64,000 nucleotides of DNA from Synechococcus elongatus PCC 11801 (GTDB lineage Bacteria > Cyanobacteriota > Cyanobacteriia > Synechococcales > Synechococcaceae). Shown here one piece after another: positions 45,699-55,925 of the stretch (within the stretch, counting starts at the first letter, position 1; each line of letters begins with the position of its first letter). The stretch spans positions 1,901,223 to 1,965,222 of the forward strand of contig NZ_CP030139.2 of the NCBI RefSeq assembly GCF_003846445.2, in the 5' to 3' direction. Position numbers and translations under genes: made by a program. The notes beneath the pieces were generated by a model. It saw only the letters and a program-made list of their open reading frames with translations. It was not told the DNA's origin and searched no databases.

Positions 45699-48518
45699 CT
45701 AAATAGACTGAACTGAACGGACAAATCGCTGGAGCTGTCGACTTTCTAACTCCAAGACCCGTCGAGCAAAATCAGGATCTTGGTCGAGTAAATCATCAAA
45801 GGTATCGACAGAGATTGCGAGGATTCTCGTGGTCTCACTATCGGCAACAATTGTATTTTCCGAGTTGCTATGGGCTAAAACTTCTAGCTCGTCTAGAGTT
45901 TGTCCAGGATGGAGTTGTTCGACCTGAACCTCAGTGCCCATCTGATAGTGAACCTTGGCATCTCCCTCAATCAGCAGCAATAACTCTCGACAGGTATCTC
46001 CAGCTTCTGTGATGATGTCATCCTGGTTATAGGTTCTCACCTCAGCCCGATCAGCAAGAGTAATTAATGTATCGCTTTGCATTCGATGAAAGAAATCACT
46101 ATTGAAGAGATAAACAACTTTTTCGAACCAGGGAAATTCTGTCAGGGATAAATTGACTGTGGATTTCGAGGACAGAGATAGCAGCTGTTCAAGCGTGTCC
46201 TGAACTAAACGGGAATTAAAATGATGACTGTGAGCGATCGCTTGGCTTCGTTCTGTATCGAGTTGAGCGATGACATAAAGTACTGCTGCCTGAATCAGCG
46301 GATTTTGCTCTTGAAGCAAAACTTCTAAATGTCCAAGAGTTGCTTGTAGCGAAAGATCTAAGGGGTCAATAATTTGTGCTTCTCCAGCTTGAGTTAGGCA
46401 TTGCAAAATTGCTGTTGATAAGCGATCGCCCCAATTTTCCTGTTCTAAAAGCTCACCTACAATAGCCGGTACAGTCTGTTGTAGAGATTGTGCAAGAGGA
46501 ATAGCTTCTGGCTCTGACTGAAGCTGTTCTAAAGTATCTAGAACCGACCGAACGATCAGTTCTATTTTGTGTCGAATGTTTTCTCGTAATACTGCTAAAA
46601 CTGCTTGATGAGCTTGTAATGTCGGCTGATTGAGAGCGCAGTCACAGTCAACAAGATCAGGAAGTCTTCCCAGTAGAAACTCTGCCTTCTTCACACTGCT
46701 GGCATTACCCGAAAATCCACTCAAAATCCACTCTTCTTCCTGTGGAGTAATGGAATATTGACGGCGCAGTGACTGAATTGTGGCTGAATCCTGCAAGGAT
46801 TCTGGCTCAGGGATAGTGCGATCGGATTGTTTACTCTGCAGCAAGAGCAATCGCTCTAGAGACTTGCGATAGCCACTCAAGCGAATCTGGTTTTCGAGGC
46901 TGCGTTGGCGATCGGGATTGAGTAACTCTGGATCTTCAATCCCTAATTCCTCTAGGACGAGACGATGCTCATCATCAGTGATGCCGAGCTCCTGCCGCAT
47001 TTGCTGCAAAACTTCCAGACTGCTGGAATAGTTTACATAGCCTTCTTCTAACGCCTCTCGAACCACGCCCTTATAAGCTTGGTGTCGCTTCTCACGTGTA
47101 AAGCCTGGGAGTACCTTAGCCAACACATAGACCTCATGAGTATTGAGGTCACTCAGCGTCCGGCCTTCCAAAAATTGTGAGACATTGAGTTGCAATTTCT
47201 CTAACTGCTTGCGGAAGCGATTTGCTAGATTTTCGCGAGAGTAGAGATCGGGGCTCCTCCGCCAAGTTTTATAGAGCCAAAGTGTACTAAGCGACACCAA
47301 CCCAAGATCATAGAGGTACTGCACTGACCAAGGGAAAAGCTGTACTAACGGACGTCCACCAAAGATAAAGAAGAAGTTGAAAATTCCAAAGGTACACAGG
47401 GTAAAGATACGATGACGAATCGTTTCGACAGTTAGATTCCTCTGCTGGCGCCGATTGTGAGATTTAGCGCGTTTTTCAATCCATTGCCCTCCCCAATAGC
47501 CGATCGCTGTGCATCCTCCCAGCACAAGAGGGACTGCAACCAGTTTGGGAATATTAATTGCTTGACCAAACAGGTAAAGGCCGGGATCCATTAGCGAGGC
47601 AAGTTGATCCGTTTGCCATAGCCATGCCCCAGAGAAGTAATAGTTCCAGTTACCTGCATAGACATAGTAATAGCCGAAATAGCCGATCACTAAACCGACA
47701 TAGCCGTAGCGCAGGAATGAAGTTTCAGGCTTGTTTAAGCTGCTCCAGTACGTTCGCTCAGCATCAATATCGATGCAAGGATTCTGACAAGCAACGCAAG
47801 CACTCTGCTCCTTGCCATCTGGTAAGACTGTACGACACATTGATTGTGTAATGAGTTGCTCACTGGTATGAGCTTTACTGCCTAGCAGCCCCCCTGGCTC
47901 ACTATAGATACTCTGAACCGGCGCCATGGGACAAAAGTATTGGCACCAAGACTTGCCACCATACCAGTAGCCGACAAAAATAGCGGCAGCCACGGTCAAT
48001 AGAATCCAGCTCGCTAGCACTAAGCGATCGGCATTAAAAAATAAAATTCGACCACAAAGGCCGATAAATAACCAGCCAAATTGTACATAGAGATAGTTAC
48101 GGCCTAGCCATGAATCTGAGCTGACCTTAGCCAGCTCATAGCGAACCTTACCAGTCTTTTTATTCTCTCGCCTGAATTGTCGTTGCCATCCTAAGGCACG
48201 AGGAATCTGAGATAAGAAAGAAAGTGGGCAAATTCGTCGCCATAACTCATGCCCAAAGACTAGCAAAATAAAGATTCCAGCCGGTACAATTGCCCCCCAG
48301 AAAAGGGTTGTGCCCAGCTGATAAGGCTGCTCAGATAAGCATTGTCCCTGCACTTGAACACAGGTTTCTGTGAGCCGTAGCGGACTCCAAGGATGATCCG
48401 AAGCCGTGAGTGCTGATGTCCAGGGATCATAGAGCAGGGAAGCAACAATCAGTAGCCAACCTACCGTTAATACCCAGCGGGTCCAATGCATTCTCCGCTC
48501 TGGTAGCTGTGCGAACAT
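45699..48518 (-). CDS. Membrane iron-sulfur (NapH/NosR-like) protein fused to a helical region and cNMP-binding domain
   Basis: 939 residues. The first 400 hold several membrane helices and polyferredoxin-type motifs: RRICPL (C97), WCQYFCPMAP (C192, C196), then a cluster site C228, C241, C244, C248 in SACVACQNPCID. About 430-800 is soluble and helical, with a stretch like HEAT-type repeats. The last 120 residues form a cyclic-nucleotide-binding fold (FFHRMQSDTLITLADRAEV, LLIEGDAKVHYQMG, HPGQTLDELEVLAHS). It suggests electron transfer through the membrane tuned by a cytosolic sensor. This is inference; the substrate is unknown. Confidence 0.8.
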   Translation of the reverse strand: MFAQLPERRMHWTRWVLTVGWLLIVASLLYDPWTSALTASDHPWSPLRLTETCVQVQGQCLSEQPYQLGTTLFWGAIVPAGIFILLVFGHELWRRICPLSFLSQIPRALGWQRQFRRENKKTGKVRYELAKVSSDSWLGRNYLYVQFGWLFIGLCGRILFFNADRLVLASWILLTVAAAIFVGYWYGGKSWCQYFCPMAPVQSIYSEPGGLLGSKAHTSEQLITQSMCRTVLPDGKEQSACVACQNPCIDIDAERTYWSSLNKPETSFLRYGYVGLVIGYFGYYYVYAGNWNYYFSGAWLWQTDQLASLMDPGLYLFGQAINIPKLVAVPLVLGGCTAIGYWGGQWIEKRAKSHNRRQQRNLTVETIRHRIFTLCTFGIFNFFFIFGGRPLVQLFPWSVQYLYDLGLVSLSTLWLYKTWRRSPDLYSRENLANRFRKQLEKLQLNVSQFLEGRTLSDLNTHEVYVLAKVLPGFTREKRHQAYKGVVREALEEGYVNYSSSLEVLQQMRQELGITDDEHRLVLEELGIEDPELLNPDRQRSLENQIRLSGYRKSLERLLLLQSKQSDRTIPEPESLQDSATIQSLRRQYSITPQEEEWILSGFSGNASSVKKAEFLLGRLPDLVDCDCALNQPTLQAHQAVLAVLRENIRHKIELIVRSVLDTLEQLQSEPEAIPLAQSLQQTVPAIVGELLEQENWGDRLSTAILQCLTQAGEAQIIDPLDLSLQATLGHLEVLLQEQNPLIQAAVLYVIAQLDTERSQAIAHSHHFNSRLVQDTLEQLLSLSSKSTVNLSLTEFPWFEKVVYLFNSDFFHRMQSDTLITLADRAEVRTYNQDDIITEAGDTCRELLLLIEGDAKVHYQMGTEVQVEQLHPGQTLDELEVLAHSNSENTIVADSETTRILAISVDTFDDLLDQDPDFARRVLELESRQLQRFVRSVQSI

Positions 48519-48568
48519 AAACGAACCCTTGCTCTGCCCTGAACTAAATCAATTGTGTGTCGAAGGGG

Positions 48569-48598
48569 ACCTAGACTAACCATTGGTTTTTTCTAGGT
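48569..48598. promoter_or_regulatory. Nested dyad upstream of the iron-sulfur/cNMP fusion gene
   Basis: ACCTAGA (48569-48575) and TCTAGGT (48592-48598) are inverted repeats, and the inner AACCATTGGTT is itself palindromic. It ends about 50 bases from the start at 48518. It may be a regulator site or a leader hairpin. A second dyad, ATGATAG/CTATCAT, lies at 48703-48722. Confidence 0.35.
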
Positions 48599-48793
48599 TC
48601 AGTACACTAAAAATCTAATTTTTGAATGTAACTATGAGTCAATTAATATCTTCGACTTGTACCTATTTCGGACAAAATTATGGCTGCAACTGACCCTGGT
48701 GAATGATAGATAGGGCTATCATGTCTTTCTTTTCCGTAGCACGCTGCCATTTTGATCAGCTTCAGAATAGCCTCCGACTTGTGATAACACCCC

Positions 48794-49840
48794 CTAGTCA
48801 GCCATGAGTAGTTGTTGAGCACCAGCCTCCCCTGAGGCGATCGCTTGGGCAACGAAAGCATTGCCGCCAATGGGCAGATTAGACGCCATGGCTGTACCTC
48901 GACACCAATCTCCCCCACAAACCCCGCGATCGCGAAGCGTTAGCATCGATTCAGGGACCGTGATCTGAGGGAAGGCATAGCGCCAGCGATGGACTTGTAG
49001 CGATCGCGGTTGCTCGAGTGACAATGCGAGATCTGCCTCCACACTTTGCAGCAGTGAGTGGCCTGCTTGGATCAGATCGGAATCCTCAAAATGAGCCTCG
49101 GCCCAAGCTGCACTGCTGTGCAAAACCACCACTGTTTCAGAAGGCTCCCGTCGTTTACTGCTGTCTAAAGCCAGCCAACGCCAATCCCTTGGTTCAGCCG
49201 CTGCGATCGTCCAGCCCTCCATTTGCGATCCGGGTAATTCGAGGGAGCGATCGCCGTAGCAGGCGATCACCGTGATGCAAGGGTCATAGCAGGCCGTACC
49301 TAGGGAGGCTGGCTGAAGATCAAGTGGTAGTAATTCTTGTGCTTGCGGTGCTGGCACAAATAGGCCGAGATGGCGTGCGGCATAGCAATCACCCTGATCC
49401 GTTTGAACTTGCCAGCGATCGCCCTGCCAAGTCACCTGGCTTGCTCGCTGTTGCACCTCAACAGGAATCCCCTCGCCGTAGGCTCGCGCCAAGCCACTCA
49501 AGCCAGCGGGTGCAATCCACTGGGGCGGCAGCGATCGCGGTTGGATTTGTCCTTCAGTCCATTGCCAGTGTTCAGCACGCCATAGCTCTAATAGCCCGCG
49601 ATCGCGCCCGAGAGTGATCAGGGCATCAATAGCTGGCCATCCTTCGGCTAGTGCCGGTAAACCATGCTCGGCCATTCCCTCCGGCAATAGCCGACGACGA
49701 GCCGCACGTCCACCCCAACCCCGCGACTTTTCGAGAATACGGACGTTCCATCCTGCTGCCTGCAGCGATCGCGCACAGGTTAGTCCGGCCCAGCCAGCTC
49801 CCACCACGATCGCGTCTAGGATTTCTGGCAGCTCACTCAC
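48794..49840 (-). CDS. FAD-dependent amine oxidase/renalase-like protein
   Basis: 348 residues. FAD motif AIVVGAGWAGLTCARSLQ at the N-terminus with the second signature LEKSRGWGGRAARRRL, and near the end RGVCGGDWCRGTAMASN with NAFVAQAIASGEAGAQQL. The size and the GGRAA/GDWC pattern fit renalase-like NAD(P)/FAD proteins of cyanobacteria. The substrate is unknown. It lies upstream of the iron-sulfur/cNMP fusion on the same strand after a 275-base gap. Confidence 0.82.
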   Translation of the reverse strand: MSELPEILDAIVVGAGWAGLTCARSLQAAGWNVRILEKSRGWGGRAARRRLLPEGMAEHGLPALAEGWPAIDALITLGRDRGLLELWRAEHWQWTEGQIQPRSLPPQWIAPAGLSGLARAYGEGIPVEVQQRASQVTWQGDRWQVQTDQGDCYAARHLGLFVPAPQAQELLPLDLQPASLGTACYDPCITVIACYGDRSLELPGSQMEGWTIAAAEPRDWRWLALDSSKRREPSETVVVLHSSAAWAEAHFEDSDLIQAGHSLLQSVEADLALSLEQPRSLQVHRWRYAFPQITVPESMLTLRDRGVCGGDWCRGTAMASNLPIGGNAFVAQAIASGEAGAQQLLMAD

Positions 49841-49984
49841 AGCAATCTCCTTGCAGTTTTGCGTGTGGTTGAATTATCGGCTAGCGCTTCTCTGGGCAGA
49901 GCCAGTTCCACTGCCCTCGATTTGAATGGGTTACCGCGATCGCTAAGATGAGTTGGCAGCTCACTCCCTGCGGAGACAGACCCT

Positions 49985-50830
49985 GTGCAGGAACTGCAAA
50001 CGGCACTCAGCTTGGCGACTGAAGAAGAACTGCACGAAATTACAGCAGTGCTCTTTCAGCCCAAGTTCAATCCTTGGGATTACTGGCGCACCCCTCGTCC
50101 AGTCGAGGTTTCAGCCCAAGAGTCAGCAGCGTGGCGGCAGAGCATTGAGCAACGGTTCCGCTTCTTAGCAGCTGATGGCCTGACAGTCCTAAAGGGACAC
50201 TGGCAACAGCTGAGCTATCACCAAGTGCTCGTTCAGATCTGTCAGCATCTGAAGCTTCCCTATCAACAGGCTTGGAGCAGTCTTGAGCTAGAGTCCGAGC
50301 TGTTTCTACGGCTGGCTGAGCGGTTGTGGCGTCAGCTGCCCGCCGATCGCGGTCAAGCACTCTGCGATCGCTTGCAGCAAGCCTTGGCTCAATCCCCAGC
50401 AGCAACCCGCTGGCCAGAGTTACTCACTCGCGACAGTATTCGCCTCTGGCTAGAAGGTAGCAGCGCGATCGCGATCAATAGTCTGATTCGTCCTTGGCTT
50501 CTGCAGCAGCTGAGTCGGCAACTAGCTTTGGAAGTGGCTCGCTATCAACTGGTGCGGACCACTTGCCAACAACTGGGGGCGTTGGGCCTGCACTGGCCGG
50601 GGCAACTGGCACTGCAGGGAACAAAGCGAGCCATTCTTGGCCATACGATGCGCTATGGAGCTGTGCGATCGGCCCTCGGTATTTTAGGGCCAGTTCTGTG
50701 GGGCTGCTTCCTGGCTGATCTGGGCTGGCGGGCGATCGCAACGAACTATGCACGGATCATTCCGGTGGTCTTTACCTTGGCTCAAATTCGCTTGATTCGG
50801 AGTGAGGCGATCGCTTGCGTAGAGGGTTAG
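49985..50830 (+). CDS. YaaW-like protein
   Basis: 281 residues from a GTG. The helical N-terminal half is followed by a hydrophobic C-terminal region (AVRSALGILGPVLWGCFLAD, IPVVFTLAQIRLIR) resembling E. coli YaaW, whose function is unknown. The 3' end overlaps the start of the O-antigen ligase-type gene by 16 bases, pointing to co-transcription. Confidence 0.65.
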   Translation: MQELQTALSLATEEELHEITAVLFQPKFNPWDYWRTPRPVEVSAQESAAWRQSIEQRFRFLAADGLTVLKGHWQQLSYHQVLVQICQHLKLPYQQAWSSLELESELFLRLAERLWRQLPADRGQALCDRLQQALAQSPAATRWPELLTRDSIRLWLEGSSAIAINSLIRPWLLQQLSRQLALEVARYQLVRTTCQQLGALGLHWPGQLALQGTKRAILGHTMRYGAVRSALGILGPVLWGCFLADLGWRAIATNYARIIPVVFTLAQIRLIRSEAIACVEG

Positions 50831-52122
50831 GTATACGGCAGACATCAGCAGAAGTCGCCGCAACAACGGGCATTTTGGCTGGCGCTGTACTGGCGCCTTA
50901 CAGTCCGATTTTGGCGGGCATCGCGGTTGTACCGGCGCTGATTTGGAGTAGCTGGAGCCAGCGATCGCAGCTGTTGAAAACGCCCCTCAACCAAGCGCTC
51001 TTAGTGCTGAGCGGACTGCTCTTACTCAGTGCCCTGTTTGGGACCTCAGGATCGATGCGCTGGCTTGGACTGGCGAATTTTTTGCCCTTCTTTTGGTTGC
51101 TGGCTGTCACTCCAGCACTGCTGCTAAAGCCGCCGGTCTTGCGATCGCTGCTCTGGATCTTAGCGATCGGGGCACTACCGGTCTGTTTGATTGGCTATTT
51201 GCAGATTTATGCAGACTGGGGATTTTCCCTCAAGCTGGGAATTGTCCACTGGGTCGTTGATGCGGGTGGCCGCGCTTCGGGACGCATGGATGCTTTCTTC
51301 GGCTATCCCAATTGGCTGGCAGCTTACTTGCTGCTGCCTTGGACTGCCACGCTTGGCCTCTGGTGTGAGAGCTTGGCGCAGCGGCACTGGCAACGTTGGT
51401 TCGGGCTCTCCTTGGTCTTGCTTCTCATTGGAGGCTGCCTGCTTCTGACCGATTCCCGCAATGCCTGGATTGTGGCGGGCTCGATTGCTCTGGTGTTTGC
51501 CTTCTACGAAGGGCTGCGCTGGCTAGTCTGGGGGGGAGTAGGCTATGCGATCGCAGTGCTCTGGGCTGCTTTTGGAACAACAGGTCGGGATGCCTTTCGC
51601 CGCTGGATTCCCGCTTTCTTTTGGTCTCGCTTCAGTGGTGACAAGTTTGCCGATATCCCGCGATCGCCCGCGGAATCACGACTCCATCAGTGGCAGTTTG
51701 CCTGGCAAATGACTGAGGCTCGGCCGTGGCTTGGGTGGGGCTCCCATAGCTTTACGCAGCAATACGAAGCGGCGACTCAAGTCTGGTTGGGACATCCACA
51801 CAACCTCGTGCTGATGTTCAGTGCTGAGTTTGGACTGCCTGCAACCTTGCTCTTGCTGGGCATTCTGGGCAGTATTCTGGGGCGATCGTTGTGGATCTGC
51901 CTACGCTGGCCTGTCCATACACCGAGCGATCGCCAGGATCAACGGCTGTTGCTGACACTGCTCTTAGCCTGTCTTGGGTTCGCCATCTTCAATACGGCTG
52001 ACGTCACAGTCTTTGATGTCCGCAACAATCTACTCAGCTGGATTGTCCTTGCGGCTCTCCAAGGGGCTACAACAACTTTTGCCACTCAGCGATCGCTAGG
52101 CTTGCGTGCCCAAAGTGCCTGA
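50815..52122 (+). CDS. O-antigen ligase/polymerase-type membrane protein (Wzy_C family)
   Basis: 435 residues from a TTG that overlaps the YaaW-like gene. About ten membrane helices. The conserved periplasmic loop with RFSGDKFADIP, MTEARPWLGWG and WLGHPHNLVLMFSAEFGL fits the Wzy_C/WaaL family; the HxHN-like GHPHN motif is typical. It is likely to join polysaccharide to a lipid carrier. The 3' end overlaps the methyltransferase gene by 37 bases on the opposite strand. Confidence 0.82.
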   Translation: MRRGLGIRQTSAEVAATTGILAGAVLAPYSPILAGIAVVPALIWSSWSQRSQLLKTPLNQALLVLSGLLLLSALFGTSGSMRWLGLANFLPFFWLLAVTPALLLKPPVLRSLLWILAIGALPVCLIGYLQIYADWGFSLKLGIVHWVVDAGGRASGRMDAFFGYPNWLAAYLLLPWTATLGLWCESLAQRHWQRWFGLSLVLLLIGGCLLLTDSRNAWIVAGSIALVFAFYEGLRWLVWGGVGYAIAVLWAAFGTTGRDAFRRWIPAFFWSRFSGDKFADIPRSPAESRLHQWQFAWQMTEARPWLGWGSHSFTQQYEAATQVWLGHPHNLVLMFSAEFGLPATLLLLGILGSILGRSLWICLRWPVHTPSDRQDQRLLLTLLLACLGFAIFNTADVTVFDVRNNLLSWIVLAALQGATTTFATQRSLGLRAQSA

Positions 52123-52721
52123 AGGCTGCCGCCGCTATAGAGTTTTTCCTCGATTGGATCGAAGCCGATCGCCCGCAGTTGGCCGATTAAGTCGGACTGC
52201 ACCAGTTGCCAAGCTGTCTCCGTTTCAAAGAGCTCGATAAACAGCGCGATCGCTGGCCAAAACAGCGGGTTGTGCGGTTGATGTAAGTCGAGAATGGCCA
52301 GCGTGCCAGCGGGTCGCAGCACGCGCCATGCCTCCTGCAAGATCTGCTGACGCTGCTCCGGTGTCATTTCGTGCAGGGCCACGCTGGTGTGAACTAGATC
52401 AAAGCGTTCAGCCTCAAAGGGCATCGCTTCTGCCTGAGCCACAACATAGCTAGCCTGTGGCGTCAGTGCTTTGGCTCGTTCGATCGCCGTCGCCGCAGCA
52501 TCCAAACCCATAACGTTGTCAAAGCGCTGGCAGAGGGCCGCAGTTGTGACGCCACCCCCACAACACAGATCTAGGACAGCCGCCGATCGCGGCAGGGTGA
52601 GGGGCTCAATCAGAAGCTGGCGGAGTCGTTGGGGACCACCGACTGGTACCGACGAGAGTGCCGTCACGGTGTCATAGAGCCAGGCGTAGCGATAGCTGAG
52701 GGGACGAAGAATGCTGGTCAT
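52086..52721 (-). CDS. UbiE-like SAM-dependent methyltransferase
   Basis: 211 residues from the ATG at 52721 (MTSILRPLSYRYAWLYD). The motif I loop VLDLCCGGGVTTAAL, then GLDAAATAIERAKA and FDLVHTSVALHEMTPEQRQQ follow the UbiE/COQ5 and methyltransferase-11 pattern. A quinone or lipid substrate is possible, but it is too divergent to name. It overlaps the O-antigen ligase gene tail-to-tail and follows the recombinase gene by 10 bases. Confidence 0.82.
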   Translation of the reverse strand: MTSILRPLSYRYAWLYDTVTALSSVPVGGPQRLRQLLIEPLTLPRSAAVLDLCCGGGVTTAALCQRFDNVMGLDAAATAIERAKALTPQASYVVAQAEAMPFEAERFDLVHTSVALHEMTPEQRQQILQEAWRVLRPAGTLAILDLHQPHNPLFWPAIALFIELFETETAWQLVQSDLIGQLRAIGFDPIEEKLYSGGSLQALWARKPSDR

Positions 52722-52731
52722 CGGGTTGGTT

Positions 52732-53916
52732 TTAAGCCGTAGCGGAGCGATCGCGCCAGCGTGCCAGTGTTTCAGCCACCGCCCGTTGTTGATCGCGGCG
52801 ACCAATCCAGCGCTGATAGGTGCGGGTATGAATGGCGATTGAGTGCCCCATCATTTTGGCGGCTACCGCGTCGGGCAAACCAAGATGAATCGCTCGTACC
52901 GCCCAAGCATGGCGCAGATCGTAGGGCGAAAAGGGGAGGCCATAGCGTCGGAACTGTTGGGTGACTCGCTGGCCGATCCGCTGCAACGTCGTTTGGTTGA
53001 GATCGGTGGTAATGGCCGGTAGCTGAATTTGACGCAGTTCAAATTGCTCGACCCAGTCGGGCAAAAAGGGCCAGACATCATGCTCGCCTGTTTTAGTGGT
53101 TGCCAACACCCGAATCACCGCTTCGGGATCGCCGTGACTGAGCCCTGAATAGTCCGCGAAAAAGACTTCGTGGTTACGGAGACCATAGGTTGCCATGATC
53201 CCAAAGACGAAGCGCCATGCGGGATTAGGGATTTGCAGAAACGCCTGTTCAATCGCAGCATCGCTGGGTAATTGACGGGGTTGCACAGGAAGACTACCAC
53301 CCCTCAATAAGGGGCGCGGTAGTTCTGGGAGATCCAAATCCAGCCATGCGGCAAACGCTTTGAGTGCAGTCGTGCAGAGCTGAGCGCTACGACTCTGGGT
53401 TGGGTAACTCGCTACAGTCAACTGCAATTGCTCCGACAGCGATCGCTGGGGCTGTTGCTGGGCAATCGCCTGTAAGCGGCGCAGGTAGGGCTGATAGGCC
53501 GATCGCCAGGTGGTTTCCGTAGAGGCTGGACGCTGCGATCGCTGGGGATCTTGGAAAAACTGCTGCTCGAATTGCCAGATCGCTGCTGCCAGATCCTCTG
53601 ACTTGAGGCGCGGTTCACGAGACCAGACCAGGTACGGTGTCCAGTCGAAGCTGTCCTGTAGCAGCTGACCCGCCACAATTTTGAGCTGCCGCTCTGCTTC
53701 GCGCAGACCCGCTTCGGTGGGCGGCAACCCCAAGCTCAAGCGCTGTTGGTGGGGGCGCTGGCGATCGCTTCCGGGTTTGGGGGGCAACTGACCGCGCAAC
53801 CCCAGACAGTCTCCGCGCTGCTCAATCCGCAGCCGTAACCCAGCCATGCGAAACCGCTCATTGGCTTGGGCGATCGCTGTGGCAATTTCAAAGGGAGGAC
53901 GACGAGAACGCGGCAT
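52732..53916 (-). CDS. Tyrosine recombinase/integrase-family protein
   Basis: 394 residues from the ATG at 53916; an upstream frame to 54183 would run inside hemH and is rejected. The catalytic set is seen: [11 protein letters not shown] (Arg I), [13 protein letters not shown] (His and Arg II region), [10 protein letters not shown] (His III) and TRTYQRW (nucleophile Tyr). The N-terminal half is a helical SAM-like DNA-binding part. No other phage or transposon gene is nearby. It is divergent from hemH across 100 bases. Confidence 0.87.
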   Translation of the reverse strand: MPRSRRPPFEIATAIAQANERFRMAGLRLRIEQRGDCLGLRGQLPPKPGSDRQRPHQQRLSLGLPPTEAGLREAERQLKIVAGQLLQDSFDWTPYLVWSREPRLKSEDLAAAIWQFEQQFFQDPQRSQRPASTETTWRSAYQPYLRRLQAIAQQQPQRSLSEQLQLTVASYPTQSRSAQLCTTALKAFAAWLDLDLPELPRPLLRGGSLPVQPRQLPSDAAIEQAFLQIPNPAWRFVFGIMATYGLRNHEVFFADYSGLSHGDPEAVIRVLATTKTGEHDVWPFLPDWVEQFELRQIQLPAITTDLNQTTLQRIGQRVTQQFRRYGLPFSPYDLRHAWAVRAIHLGLPDAVAAKMMGHSIAIHTRTYQRWIGRRDQQRAVAETLARWRDRSATA

Positions 53917-54016
53917 GCGGCGAACAAAAGTCTTGCCGCACTCTAGCAGCCAAAATCGAGCAAAGCGAAAGAGCCTGTTAGGATCAGGGGCATTGCAGCG
54001 ACGGCAGGAAAGCACT

Positions 54017-55180
54017 ATGGGGCGCGTCGGCGTCTTGCTACTCAATCTCGGCGGCCCAGAACGCCTTGAGGATGTTGGCCCCTTTTTGTACAACCTCTTT
54101 GCTGACCCTGAGATTATTCGCTTGCCCTTCCCGTGGCTGCAAAAGCCATTGGCTTGGCTAATCTCAAGTTTGCGCACGCGCAAGTCACAGGAAAATTACA
54201 AGCAGATTGGCGGTGGCTCGCCCCTGCGCCGAATTACCGAAGAGCAAGCAGCAGCGCTGCGACAGTCCCTCAGCGACCGCGGCCAAGAAGTGCAGGTCTA
54301 CATCGGCATGCGCTACTGGCATCCCTTCACTGAAGAGGCGATCGCTCAGATCAAAGCGGACGGCATTGAACGCTTGGTGATCCTGCCGCTCTATCCTCAG
54401 TTCTCCATCAGTACCAGCGGCTCTAGCTTCCGCTTGCTGCAACGGCTGCGCGATCGCGATCCTGAGTTGCAGAAAATCGACTGCGTGGTCGTGCCTTCGT
54501 GGTACGAGCGATCGGGCTATCTACAGGCCATGGCTGATCTCATTGCTCAAGAGATTGAAAAACTCGAGCAACCGGAGCAGGGTCACGTTTTCTTCAGCGC
54601 CCACGGTGTCCCTGTGAGCTACGTTGAGGAGGCGGGCGATCCCTATCAGCGGGAAATTGAGGATTGCACCCGAAAAATCATGGAAACTCTCGGGCGATCG
54701 AATCCTTGGACGCTGGCCTATCAAAGTCGGGTTGGCCCTGTGGAGTGGCTGCAGCCCTACACCGAAGATGCCCTCGAAGAACTCGCCGAGCAAGGTGTCA
54801 AAGACCTTGTGGTGGTGCCGATTAGCTTCGTTTCGGAGCACATCGAGACCCTCGAAGAAATCGATATCGAGTATCGGGAGATTGCAGAAGAAGCTGGCAT
54901 TGAGCGCTTCTTGCGCGTGCCAGCGCTCAATACCCATCCGCTGTTCATTCAAGATCTGAGTGATCTAGTAGAGCAAACGCTTGAGCACCCGCGCTTCCGC
55001 CTAGAAGATGTCAGCCTGCTGCCGAAGAAGGTCAAGCTCTATCCCCAAGAACGCTGGGAATGGGGGATCACGCTCAATGCCGAGGTTTGGAATGGCCGTA
55101 TTGCCATGCTTGGTTTCTTGGCGTTGATCGTGGAATTGCTGACCGGTCGGGGGCCACTGCACGCATTGGGATTACTCTAG
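54017..55180 (+). CDS. hemH: Ferrochelatase with C-terminal chlorophyll-binding (CAB) domain
   Basis: 387 residues from the ATG at 54017 ([15 protein letters not shown]). Motifs: [43 protein letters not shown] with the catalytic His, and [14 protein letters not shown]. The last 45 residues form a membrane helix with the LHC motif [12 protein letters not shown], as in cyanobacterial and plant type II ferrochelatases. It inserts Fe2+ into protoporphyrin IX, and the tail links it to chlorophyll supply. Confidence 0.97.
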   Translation: MGRVGVLLLNLGGPERLEDVGPFLYNLFADPEIIRLPFPWLQKPLAWLISSLRTRKSQENYKQIGGGSPLRRITEEQAAALRQSLSDRGQEVQVYIGMRYWHPFTEEAIAQIKADGIERLVILPLYPQFSISTSGSSFRLLQRLRDRDPELQKIDCVVVPSWYERSGYLQAMADLIAQEIEKLEQPEQGHVFFSAHGVPVSYVEEAGDPYQREIEDCTRKIMETLGRSNPWTLAYQSRVGPVEWLQPYTEDALEELAEQGVKDLVVVPISFVSEHIETLEEIDIEYREIAEEAGIERFLRVPALNTHPLFIQDLSDLVEQTLEHPRFRLEDVSLLPKKVKLYPQERWEWGITLNAEVWNGRIAMLGFLALIVELLTGRGPLHALGLL

Positions 55181-55322
55181 GGTTTCTCTTGACAAACTCA
55201 GTCGCGATCGCTAGCCAGTCGAGCAGGCAGCCGCTACGCTAAGGAAAAATTTTTGACGCCTATCTGCTGGCGTTGAAGGCAGCGTGATCGCTGCTACTGG
55301 TGTGTGGTGAGGAGAGGAAGCG

Positions 55323-55925
55323 ATGGAGCGATCGCTGCGGCGATGGGGTAAATACGGCTGGGCGGGGTTGGCGATCGGAATTGCTCTGACCTTAGGGGCC
55401 TCGCGCCAAACTGTTGAAGCCCAATCAGTTGAGGTAGCCTACGCCAGCCTTTGGCAAAGTGCCTCGTTCCCTGTCGAAAACTTTCAGGCTTACACGGGTC
55501 GCTTTGGTGAGCCCCGTCCCAACGGTCGCGGTGGCACCCGTCCTCATCTCGGGCTGGATATTGCCGCACCGGAAGGCAGCTACATCCGTAACTGGTGGGG
55601 TGGCCGTGTCATTGAGGTGTCTGATGACAGTGCCTGTGGAACTTCTGTGGTCATCGCTTCGGGCAGCTATATCCATATCTACTGCCACATGATGGGGCGT
55701 GTAGAACTCATCAATGGCCAGCGAGCCATGGTCGATCGCGCTGGGGGAGTGGTGATTCCTGAAGGTCAAGTGATTCAGACGGGTCAGCGCATTGGCCGGA
55801 TTGGGATGACTGGACGGACAACCGGACCGCACTTGCATTGGGGGATGCGCTACAACGAGCAGTGGATTGACCCCGGTGCGATTCTGCAAGCCATGTATTC
55901 GTCCCAGTCAATTTCACGGCGCTGA
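55323..55925 (+). CDS. Exported M23 (LytM) peptidase
   Basis: 200 residues with a signal peptide (KYGWAGLAIGIALTLGASRQ). The lysostaphin-type zinc motifs are seen: RPHLGLDIAAPEG (HxxxD) and GPHLHWGMRYN (HxH). Such enzymes cut peptide cross-bridges of peptidoglycan or act as division factors. It stands alone between hemH and ilvB. Confidence 0.9.
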   Translation: MERSLRRWGKYGWAGLAIGIALTLGASRQTVEAQSVEVAYASLWQSASFPVENFQAYTGRFGEPRPNGRGGTRPHLGLDIAAPEGSYIRNWWGGRVIEVSDDSACGTSVVIASGSYIHIYCHMMGRVELINGQRAMVDRAGGVVIPEGQVIQTGQRIGRIGMTGRTTGPHLHWGMRYNEQWIDPGAILQAMYSSQSISRR

